Part shown: positions 5,137 through 10,831 of the stretch, in pieces | How positions within the stretch are numbered: position 1 is the stretch's first letter | How the letters are laid out: every line of letters begins with the position of its first letter | From: JAJISK01 sp046759865 | Lineage (GTDB): Archaea; Thermoplasmatota; Thermoplasmata; RBG-16-68-12; JAJISG01 | Reading direction: 5' to 3' | DNA length: 10,831 bases | Assembly (NCBI GenBank): GCA_046759865.1 | Contig: JBHIDB010000033.1 | Location: 1-10,831 of the forward strand | Translations under genes and position numbers: made by a program | The notes under the pieces: generated by a model | Databases searched by the model: none | Seen by the model: the letters and a program-made list of their open reading frames with translations, nothing else | Told to the model about the DNA's origin: nothing

Positions 5137-7138
5137 GGCTAAGGAGATGGTCCGGGCCCTCATCGCCGGGCCCCGAGACCTGCTCTCCTCCACCATTGAG
5201 ATCCTCTACGATCTGAAGGCCCTCCACGTCGTGGGCCACTTGGGGGAAGATGAGGTGTTCGGCCTCGGGAAGCCCCTCCCACAGGCCACAGAGGTATCGG
5301 AATCCCTCGTTAAGCTGCGATCGATCGCCTCCATCCTGGAAGTAGAACCGGGCCGCCGCTCCGCGGGCTCTCCAGCAGGTTCGGACGCGGAGCAGCGGAT
5401 CGTGACCCTCGAGGTCAACATTCGTGAGGAAGAGCAGTCGAGGAGGCGCATCGACGAGCTCCTAACGGACCTCGCGGGGCGCTTCGAGTCCCTCGAGCCC
5501 TTCGCAGCCCTGGGCCTGGACTTGTCCTACTACACCGGGTACGAGAGTCTGGCTGTTTTTGTCGGCCGGCTCGGCGGCGACCTTAGAAGTCTGAATGACG
5601 TTACCGACCGCTACGAGGCCATCCAGGCAGGGGAGGTCCTCGCGCTCTTCGTGGATGCCACCCAGAGTGACGAGGTCCGGGAGTTCCTTGTGGGTGAGGG
5701 ATTCGCATCCCTTCAGATACCCTCCGACGAGGGCGATCCTCGTCTCCTCCTGCAGGAGATCGTCGAGGAGAGGGAGAAGTGGCAAGGCCGGCTCGACGCA
5801 GTACGCGAGCGACTCACGAGCCTGCGAGAACGATATGCGGACTTCGTCATCTCGGCCGAGGCATTTCTAAGCGTCGAGATCGAGAAGGCCGAGGCCCCCC
5901 TCCTGTTCGCCACCAGCGACCACTCGTTCGTCGCCGAAGGTTGGGTTCCGTCGGATCGGTGGCCGGAAATCCAGACCCGATTGGGAGAACTCGAGGCCCT
6001 TTACGTTGACCTGCAGAACCCACCCGGGGAAGATGAACCGCCCGTCCTCCTCGACAACCCGAAGCCGGCTCGCCCCTTCGAGCTCTTGACCAAGCTATTC
6101 TCGACACCCCGCTACGGCGAGATTGACCCCACTTTGCCCCTCTTCGTCGTCTTCCCCATCTTCTTTGGCTTCATCATCGGCGACCTTGGGTACGGCTTCC
6201 TGTTTGTCCTTCTCGGGCTCGTCGCCCTCTGGAAGATTCGACCTCCATCGGACTTCCGAAACCTGATGGCCGTCATCTTGCTCGGTGGTGTCTTCGCAGC
6301 TCTCTTCGGGACCTTCGTGTTCGCGGAGGCCTTCGGGATTCCCTTTCACCCCGTCGTCGAGGCAGCGGCCGGGGGTCCCCAGCCCGTTTCGGCGGGAGAA
6401 GAGCCACTCTCGTGGGCGCGCTTCGGCATCAACATGCCCTTCCACGCCCTGATCCACAAGCTGACGGACGTGGGAGACATGCTCGTCCTCTCCGTCATCG
6501 CCGGCGCGGTCCACCTGGGCCTCGGCTATCTCATCGGCATCGTGAATGAACTGCCTCACAGCCGACGCCACGCGGCAGCGAAGGGGGCGTGGTTGACGAT
6601 TCTCTTCGGCCTCTTCGCCATCCTGATGTATGCGGTTCGGGGGAACCGAGTCGCCGGGTTCGTTTGGGACCAGATTCTCTTCTTTGTTCCCCGAATCGTC
6701 GTCAACCTGGGGGGCTTCGAAATCCCACTGGTCTCCCTCATCCTCTTGATCGTGGGCGCCGGTCTGGTCGTGTACCTGGAGGCCTTGACGAAGCCCATCA
6801 ACATCGCGGGCTTCCTGGGCCCCATCGAGATTGCCAGCCTCTTGGCGAACGTGATTTCCTACACCCGCCTGGCAGGCATCGCCATCGCCAAGGCCGCATT
6901 GGCAGAGGCCCTCATGAGCCTCGTCTTCGGGAATCTCATCTTTACCGGCCAGATCGCCCTCGTCATCGGGGGCTTCGCCGCCCTTGTCGTGGCCCAGATG
7001 CTCGTGTTCTTCCTCGGGGGCATCTCCGCAGGCATCCAGGCCCTGCGGCTCAATTACGTGGAGTTTTTCAGCAAGTTCTTCAATGGCAACGGGGTCCCAT
7101 TCAAGCCCTTCGGGGCTCCAACCGTCGAAACAGCGTGA
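5129..7138 (+). CDS. atpI: A-type ATP synthase subunit I (membrane stator, a-like)
   Basis: This 669-residue protein has a cytoplasmic N-terminal half (about 1-330) of alpha/beta lobes and coiled coils (about 85-115 and 215-255) and a membrane C-terminal half with about eight helices (about 335-650). It provides the stationary half-channels for ions beside the c-ring. The signature NPKPARPFE starts at residue 310, and GEIDPTLPLF leads into the first helix. Arg580 in ISYTRLAGIAIAKA corresponds to the essential Arg of the a-subunit. The C-terminal motif GIQALRLNYVEFFSKFF, followed by GVPFKPF, is typical of the family. The ATG at 5129 is chosen because it has GAGGGAG upstream and begins at the homologous MIRAKEMVRA; the frame is open to 5078, but that stretch lies inside ahaH. 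Length is normal for the family. Confidence 0.96.
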   Translation: MIRAKEMVRALIAGPRDLLSSTIEILYDLKALHVVGHLGEDEVFGLGKPLPQATEVSESLVKLRSIASILEVEPGRRSAGSPAGSDAEQRIVTLEVNIREEEQSRRRIDELLTDLAGRFESLEPFAALGLDLSYYTGYESLAVFVGRLGGDLRSLNDVTDRYEAIQAGEVLALFVDATQSDEVREFLVGEGFASLQIPSDEGDPRLLLQEIVEEREKWQGRLDAVRERLTSLRERYADFVISAEAFLSVEIEKAEAPLLFATSDHSFVAEGWVPSDRWPEIQTRLGELEALYVDLQNPPGEDEPPVLLDNPKPARPFELLTKLFSTPRYGEIDPTLPLFVVFPIFFGFIIGDLGYGFLFVLLGLVALWKIRPPSDFRNLMAVILLGGVFAALFGTFVFAEAFGIPFHPVVEAAAGGPQPVSAGEEPLSWARFGINMPFHALIHKLTDVGDMLVLSVIAGAVHLGLGYLIGIVNELPHSRRHAAAKGAWLTILFGLFAILMYAVRGNRVAGFVWDQILFFVPRIVVNLGGFEIPLVSLILLIVGAGLVVYLEALTKPINIAGFLGPIEIASLLANVISYTRLAGIAIAKAALAEALMSLVFGNLIFTGQIALVIGGFAALVVAQMLVFFLGGISAGIQALRLNYVEFFSKFFNGNGVPFKPFGAPTVETA

Positions 7139-7145
7139 AGGAGGT
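7139..7145 (+). promoter_or_regulatory. Strong ribosome-binding site of atpK
   Basis: AGGAGGT begins at the base after the atpI stop codon and is nine bases before the atpK ATG at 7155. It is the longest match to the anti-Shine-Dalgarno end of 16S rRNA that I see in the operon and fixes the atpK start. High translation would suit the ring subunit, which is needed in many more copies than its neighbours. Confidence 0.75.
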
Positions 7146-7154
7146 AAAACCAAT

Positions 7155-7400
7155 ATGGGAGACTTAGCAGCGGGCTTGGTCGCGATCTCAGTGGGCCTGA
7201 CGTTGGTCGGGACCGCGATTGCCACGGCCTGGGCCCAGAAGGTGATCGGAGGGGCAGCCATCGGCGCGATGGCCGAGAAGCCCGAACTGTTCGGGCGAGG
7301 CCTCGTGTTGATGGTCATTCCGGAGACCATCATCCTGTTCGGCTTCGTCATCGGCTTCTTGCTCTTGGGCGTGATACCCACGGTCGCCCAAGTGCCGTGA
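7155..7400 (+). CDS. atpK: A-type ATP synthase subunit K (proteolipid, c-ring)
   Basis: This 81-residue protein is a two-helix hairpin (about 4-26 and 48-73), the ordinary single-hairpin size for archaeal c-subunits. The loop between holds charged residues (GAMAEKPELFGRG). Glu57 in the second helix, in the motif VIPETIILFG, is the ion-binding carboxylate; Gln28 at the end of the first helix is a possible co-ligand. Multiple copies form the rotor ring that turns against subunit I. The ATG at 7155 has a strong AGGAGGT nine bases upstream. The frame is open far upstream inside atpI, but that part is not homologous. It is flanked by 16-base gaps on both sides, and a small hairpin overlaps its stop codon. 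Whether the ring carries protons or sodium cannot be decided by eye. Confidence 0.95.
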   Translation: MGDLAAGLVAISVGLTLVGTAIATAWAQKVIGGAAIGAMAEKPELFGRGLVLMVIPETIILFGFVIGFLLLGVIPTVAQVP

Positions 7401-7410
7401 GGGACCTCAC
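7397..7410 (+). other. Small hairpin overlapping the atpK stop codon
   Basis: GTGAG (7397-7401) and CTCAC (7406-7410) can pair around a GGAC loop, covering the TGA stop of atpK (7398-7400) and the only GAGG-like motif before atpE. There is no following T-run, so it does not look like a terminator. It could slow decay of the atpK message or limit initiation at atpE; both are inference. Confidence 0.35.
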
Positions 7411-7416
7411 AGGCTC

Positions 7417-7974
7417 ATGTCCCTCGAGCGAATGATCGAGGAGATTCGCCAGCAGGGCCAACAGGAGTCTGAGGACATCCTCGATGCGGCCCGGCAAGAG
7501 CGAGAGCGAATGCTCTCGGAAGTGCGAGCGAAGGGGGAAGAGCTACAAGCCGAACGGGCTCGCGAAGCGAAGGATCAGGGGGAGAGGGAGGAGATTCGCG
7601 AGACGGCCCGTGCCGAACTTGAGGCCCGGAAAGCCCTTTTGCAGGCCCAGAAAGAGGCCTTGGACGAAGTCCGAACCGGCGCGATGCAGGAACTCCGCGC
7701 TCAAGACAGCAGTGACCGCCTCCTGAAGGCCCTCGTGGAGCAGAACCGTGGAGAACTGGAAGGGGGCGTGATTCACTGCAACGAGCGGGACGTCAAGACC
7801 CTCCAGCGACTCACCCGCAAGGAGGTCCTGGGCGACCTCGACGCCATCGGGGGATTCGCCATTGAAGCGGAGTCCGGCGACCAGCGCATCGATCTGACCT
7901 TCGATACCCTCCTGGACGGCCTGTGGGAGGATGCGGTCCGGGACGTGGCTGATACCCTCTGGAAGGAGTCGTGA
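7417..7974 (+). CDS. atpE: A-type ATP synthase subunit E (peripheral stalk)
   Basis: This 185-residue soluble protein has an N-terminal coiled coil (about 1-100, rich in Glu, Arg, Gln and Ala) and a globular C-terminal domain (about 105-185). The C-terminal part has the family pattern: a central GGVIHCNERDVKTLQ-type strand-helix, then GGFAIEAESGDQRIDLTFDTLLD near the end, matching the conserved G-G-x-x-x-x-x-x-D-G/Q-x-x-x-x-D-x-T/S-F region of archaeal and vacuolar subunit E. It binds the top of the catalytic head and pairs with subunit H. Its length is typical. The ribosome-binding site is weak: the only GAGGG is 13 bases upstream inside a possible hairpin, so output may be lower than that of atpK. 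The gene ends one base before the atpC start. Confidence 0.93.
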   Translation: MSLERMIEEIRQQGQQESEDILDAARQERERMLSEVRAKGEELQAERAREAKDQGEREEIRETARAELEARKALLQAQKEALDEVRTGAMQELRAQDSSDRLLKALVEQNRGELEGGVIHCNERDVKTLQRLTRKEVLGDLDAIGGFAIEAESGDQRIDLTFDTLLDGLWEDAVRDVADTLWKES

Positions 7975-7975
7975 G

Positions 7976-9061
7976 ATGGGCGCAGAGAGCTACACGGAGT
8001 ACCTCAAGACAGTCGTGGACCGGCTGCCGATCGACCGTGGAAATTACCCCTATGTCACCGCCCGAGTGAAGGCAAAGAAGTCCCTTCTCCTGTCTCCGGA
8101 GACGTACGAACGGCTGTTGCAGATGGACGTCCCGCAGATCGCTCGCTTCTTGGGCGAGGGGCAGTACCACGACGAGATGCTGGCGTTGGGCGCCCGGTAC
8201 GACGGCGTAGACCTGGTGGAGATGGCGACGCGAAACAATCTGGCGCAAGTGTTCACGCAGATTCTCGGGTTCTCGGAGGGCTCGCTGCGGGACATGATCG
8301 GGCATTACCTGGATCGGTGGGACGTTTGGAGCGTGAAAACGATACTCCGGGGGAAGTTCTACGGCGCGACCGCCGAGGAAATCCTCGAGGACGTGATTGC
8401 AGCCGGAAGTCTGGACCTAGCGTTCCTCGAGAGGCTGGTCAGCCTCGAGAAGATTGAGGAGGTCGTCGAGGCCCTGGAGGACACCCCGTACCTCTCCGCG
8501 GTCCTCGGCCTCACCGCGGCCGGGGAGGAGGTGCCCACCCTGGCCCCCTATGAAGACCTCCTGGACCGCATTTACTACGTCCACCTCCTCCAGGTCATTC
8601 CCCCGTCCTCGGAGCCAACCACCCTCTTCCACAATTTCGTTCGTCTGGAGATCGACGTGGTGAACCTGAAGACCCTCCTGCGGGTGCTGGGGGTGGAGGG
8701 AATCCAAGAGCGGCAGATCTTCATCCCCAAAGGACGCCACCTCCCGCGAGCCGACCTGCGGGAGATGGCGACCCTCGACCTCCCGAACGTCCTGCAGCGC
8801 CTGCAGGGGACGCCTTACCACGAAGCGCTCGCCCCGCACCTTCAGGAGGACGGGTTTGACCTGGCTCGCGGGATCCGAACGATGGAGAAGTGGCTCCTCG
8901 ACCAGGCGAGCACCGGGGCCAACCTCCACCCCCTTTCCATCCTCCCCGTCTTGGACTACGTGATCGCGAAGACCCGGGAGGTGGAAAACATCCGGATTGT
9001 CGCGCGGGGAAAGGGGAGTGGCCTCAAGATCGAGCAGATCCGCGAGATGCTGGTGATTTAG
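7976..9061 (+). CDS. atpC: A-type ATP synthase subunit C (central adaptor, AC39/d family)
   Basis: This 361-residue, largely helical soluble protein has no membrane segment. Family knowledge makes it the funnel-shaped socket that connects the central rotor (D/F) to the proteolipid ring. Recognisable family stretches are YPYVTARVKAKKSLLL near the N-terminus (23-38), the repeated helix pattern around LDRWDVWSVKTILRGKFYG (about 112-130) and its counterpart FVRLEIDVVNLKTLLR (about 221-236), and the C-terminal ENIRIVARGKGSGL. The two N-L-K/V-K-T-I/L-L-R segments reflect the internal repeat of this family. The ATG at 7976 has GGAAGGAG nearby (7961-7968) and lies one base after the atpE stop; an in-frame extension to 7931 would run into atpE. 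Length is normal. Confidence 0.95.
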   Translation: MGAESYTEYLKTVVDRLPIDRGNYPYVTARVKAKKSLLLSPETYERLLQMDVPQIARFLGEGQYHDEMLALGARYDGVDLVEMATRNNLAQVFTQILGFSEGSLRDMIGHYLDRWDVWSVKTILRGKFYGATAEEILEDVIAAGSLDLAFLERLVSLEKIEEVVEALEDTPYLSAVLGLTAAGEEVPTLAPYEDLLDRIYYVHLLQVIPPSSEPTTLFHNFVRLEIDVVNLKTLLRVLGVEGIQERQIFIPKGRHLPRADLREMATLDLPNVLQRLQGTPYHEALAPHLQEDGFDLARGIRTMEKWLLDQASTGANLHPLSILPVLDYVIAKTREVENIRIVARGKGSGLKIEQIREMLVI

Positions 9062-9367
9062 GTGGAAATCGCGGCCGTGGGGAGCGAGGAGTTCGTCCTG
9101 GGCTTTCGGCTCGCCGGCATCCGGAAGGCCGTTGGGGCAGCCCCCAGCCAGCTCGAGGAGGCGGTGGATGCGCTCCTTCAGGACGAAGATGTGGGCATCC
9201 TGATCCTGCGAAGCGATGAGATGGCCGGCCTACCCGCGGGCTTCCGGCGACGCCTTGAGGTCGTGCCACAGCCCGTGGTAGTCGCCGTGGGCGGGGCCGA
9301 AGAAGAAGACCTCCGCACGAAGGTGAAGCGGGCGATCGGGATCGATCTCTTCCAGACACCGAGGTGA
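9062..9367 (+). CDS. atpF: A-type ATP synthase subunit F (rotor)
   Basis: This 101-residue protein is of typical size for subunit F, a small alpha/beta fold that binds the central shaft subunit D. The N-terminal strand and loop EIAAVGSEEFVLGFRLAGI match the family's V-G-D-x-x-x-x-x-G-F-R-L-A-G core, though Ser-Glu-Glu replaces the usual Asp. A helix follows, then the strand VGILILRSDEMAGL, and near the end PVVVAVG and a basic helix ending KVKRAIGIDL. The GTG start directly abuts the atpC stop (no intervening base) and no strong ribosome-binding motif precedes it, so ribosomes finishing atpC probably restart here. It is followed after four bases by atpA. Confidence 0.93.
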   Translation: MEIAAVGSEEFVLGFRLAGIRKAVGAAPSQLEEAVDALLQDEDVGILILRSDEMAGLPAGFRRRLEVVPQPVVVAVGGAEEEDLRTKVKRAIGIDLFQTPR

Positions 9368-9371
9368 GGAT

Positions 9372-10831
9372 GTGGCAAAAGCGGGGCGAGCGGGGGAAAT
9401 CTATCGGGTGGCCGGTCCAGTGGTGACGGCGACAGGGCTTCGGCCCCGGATGTACGATGTCATGTTTGCCGGGGAAGACGAACTCATGGGAGAGGTCATC
9501 GGGCTTACCGGCGACCGTACCATCATCCAGGTGTACGAGGAGACGAGCGGCCTTCGTCCGGGCGAGAAGGTCCTCGACTCGGGCCAGCCTCTCGTGGTGG
9601 AGCTGGGGCCGGGCCTTCTCGGAAGTATCTTCGATGGAGTCCAGCGTCCCCTGCCGACCCTGGCGGATCGGATGGGGGACTACATCCTTCGAGGCGTTCG
9701 TGCGAACGCCCTGGACCGGGCGAAGGAATGGGCCTTTGAACCGAAGGTGAAGAAGGGGGATGAGGTCCATGGCGGGCAGCTCATCGGCACGATTCCCGAG
9801 GCGGAACACGTCGAACATCGGGTCCTGGCGCCTCCGAACGTCGAGGGTACCGTCAAGGACGTTCGCGAGGGGACTGTGAACGTCGAGGACGTGGTTGTTA
9901 GCTTGGACAAGGGGGCTGAGCTTCGACCCATGCAGACCTGGCCGGTCCGTCGGGGACGTCCGGTCAAGGAGCGGTTGACCCCAAGTATCCCACTTGTCAC
10001 CGGCCAGCGTGTCTTCGACTTCTTCTTTCCCTTGGCGAAGGGCGGAACCGCTGCCATCCCGGGAGGCTTTGGAACCGGGAAGACGGTTTCTGGTCACCAG
10101 CTAAGCCGTTGGTCCGACGCCAAGGTCGTCCTCTACATCGGCTGTGGCGAACGTGGGAACGAGATGACAGAGGTCCTTCGAGACTTCCCGGAGTTGGTCG
10201 ACCCATACACAGGCGCGCCCTTAATGGAGCGCACGGTTCTTGTGGCCAACACCAGCAACATGCCGGTGGCCGCGCGGGAAGCATCGGTATACACGGGCAT
10301 CACGGTCGCCGAGTACTATCGCGACATGGGCTACCACATCCTGCTGATGGCCGACAGCACGAGCCGGTGGGCCGAGGCCATGCGGGAGATCTCCTCCCGG
10401 CTGGAGGAGATGCCGGGGGAGGAAGGCTTCCCCGCTTACCTGTCCGCCCGCCTCTCGGAGTTCTATGAGCGGGCTGGCCGGGCCACGACCCTCTCAGGGG
10501 ACGAGGGGAGCATCTCCGTCGTTGGCGCCGTCTCGCCCGCCGGGGGGGACTTCTCGGAGCCCGTAACCCAGGGGACCCTCCGCATCACCAAAGTCTTCTG
10601 GGCCCTGGACACGAAGCTCAAGGAGCGCCGTCACTTCCCTTCCATCAATTGGCTGACCTCCTACAGCCTCTACGCGCCCTCCCTGGAGGACTGGTTCCGG
10701 CAGAACGTAGACGATGCGTGGCCTACACTCCGTTCGTGGGCCTACCGTGTCTTGCAGGAGGAGTCGGAGCTGGAGGAGATCGTCCGCCTCGTGGGGGCGG
10801 ACGCCTTGCCCGAGGACCAGCAGCTCACCCT
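9372..10831 (+). CDS. atpA: A-type ATP synthase catalytic subunit A (3' end cut by window)
   Basis: 486 codons are visible; the family is about 580-600 residues, so roughly the last 100 are missing. Order of parts: N-terminal beta barrel (about 8-75, EIYRVAGPVV), the A-specific non-homologous insert (about 110-190), then the nucleotide-binding domain. The P-loop is GGFGTGKT (231-238), where most relatives have GPFGSGKT. The catalytic region C258-G-E-R-G-N-E-M holds Glu260. Strongly conserved stretches follow: LMERTVLVANTSNMPVAARE, MADSTSRWAEAMREISSRLE, GAVSPAGGDFSEPVTQ and RHFPSINWLTSYSLY. The frame is continuous, without intein or frameshift. The GTG at 9372 starts close to the family start (MAKAGRAGEIYR) and has GAGGTGA at 9361-9367, overlapping the atpF stop. 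This subunit makes and hydrolyses ATP. Confidence 0.97.
   Translation, partial: MAKAGRAGEIYRVAGPVVTATGLRPRMYDVMFAGEDELMGEVIGLTGDRTIIQVYEETSGLRPGEKVLDSGQPLVVELGPGLLGSIFDGVQRPLPTLADRMGDYILRGVRANALDRAKEWAFEPKVKKGDEVHGGQLIGTIPEAEHVEHRVLAPPNVEGTVKDVREGTVNVEDVVVSLDKGAELRPMQTWPVRRGRPVKERLTPSIPLVTGQRVFDFFFPLAKGGTAAIPGGFGTGKTVSGHQLSRWSDAKVVLYIGCGERGNEMTEVLRDFPELVDPYTGAPLMERTVLVANTSNMPVAAREASVYTGITVAEYYRDMGYHILLMADSTSRWAEAMREISSRLEEMPGEEGFPAYLSARLSEFYERAGRATTLSGDEGSISVVGAVSPAGGDFSEPVTQGTLRITKVFWALDTKLKERRHFPSINWLTSYSLYAPSLEDWFRQNVDDAWPTLRSWAYRVLQEESELEEIVRLVGADALPEDQQLT

Noticed and set aside
6095..7381. Minus-strand open frame (428 codons), very acidic, opposite atpI and atpK
   Set aside because: It spans two genes and their intergenic gap on the other strand, and its charged composition mirrors the membrane helices of AtpI; there is no promoter or domain support.
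9024..10097. Minus-strand open frame (357 codons) opposite atpF and atpA
   Set aside because: It is antisense to strongly conserved ATPase coding sequence and resembles no family.
9372..10831. Possible frameshift or intein in atpA
   Set aside because: I read one uninterrupted frame from the GTG at 9372 to the window edge, with conserved motifs in the right order throughout.
1..10831. CRISPR array, tRNA or rRNA gene, insertion sequence or integration site
   Set aside because: I saw no regular repeat-spacer pattern, no tRNA or rRNA signatures, no transposase and no flanking inverted repeats; coding genes fill almost all of the window.

Overview
This window is almost certainly archaeal. Its right half is an A-type (archaeal/vacuolar-type) ATP synthase operon in the order H-I-K-E-C-F-A, the same order as in euryarchaeal aha/atp operons. 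Several promoters have an archaeal TATA element about 26 nt from a start codon, and starts are a mix of ATG (8) and GTG (5). DNA is GC-rich and densely coding, with no rRNA, tRNA, CRISPR array or insertion sequence seen. Two membrane-anchored cupredoxins and the high GC fit a high-GC, copper-using euryarchaeote such as an uncultured Thermoplasmatota lineage. That placement is inference; no marker gene here settles it.

Left part (1-1160): two divergent cupredoxin genes share a 202-nt intergenic region. The minus-strand gene (cut by the window edge) has a signal peptide, a complete type-1 copper ligand set and a C-terminal membrane anchor. The plus-strand gene has an N-terminal anchor and a copper-site motif lacking the usual axial Met. 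The region between holds a TATA element for the minus gene, a perfect 8-bp-arm inverted repeat at its predicted transcription start, and a second TATA-like element for the plus gene.

Middle part (1186-4667), all minus strand: in transcription order, an M48 (Ste24/HtpX-type) membrane zinc metalloprotease, then a ZnuC-like ATPase and a ZnuB-like permease of a metal-ion ABC importer, then a TPR protein ending in an eight-cysteine DnaJ-like zinc finger. No substrate-binding protein or metalloregulator is visible. The TPR and M48 genes each appear to have their own promoter.

Right part (4772-10831), plus strand: one promoter followed by tightly packed subunit genes: ahaH (peripheral stalk), atpI (membrane stator, a-like), atpK (proteolipid c-ring), atpE (peripheral stalk), atpC (central adaptor), atpF (rotor) and the first 486 codons of catalytic atpA. 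Junctions range from an 8-nt overlap (H/I) to 16-nt gaps. Subunits B, D and probably G would be expected beyond the right edge. Together these build the rotary enzyme coupling ion flow across the membrane to ATP synthesis; the membrane-anchored cupredoxins could belong to a respiratory chain that energises it.

Most of the window is conventional. The points most worth a second look are the variant P-loop in AtpA, the GTG starts with apparently leaderless promoters, the cupredoxin without axial Met, the TPR/DnaJ-zinc-finger protein, and the translation signals around atpK. I see no clear undescribed multi-gene system.
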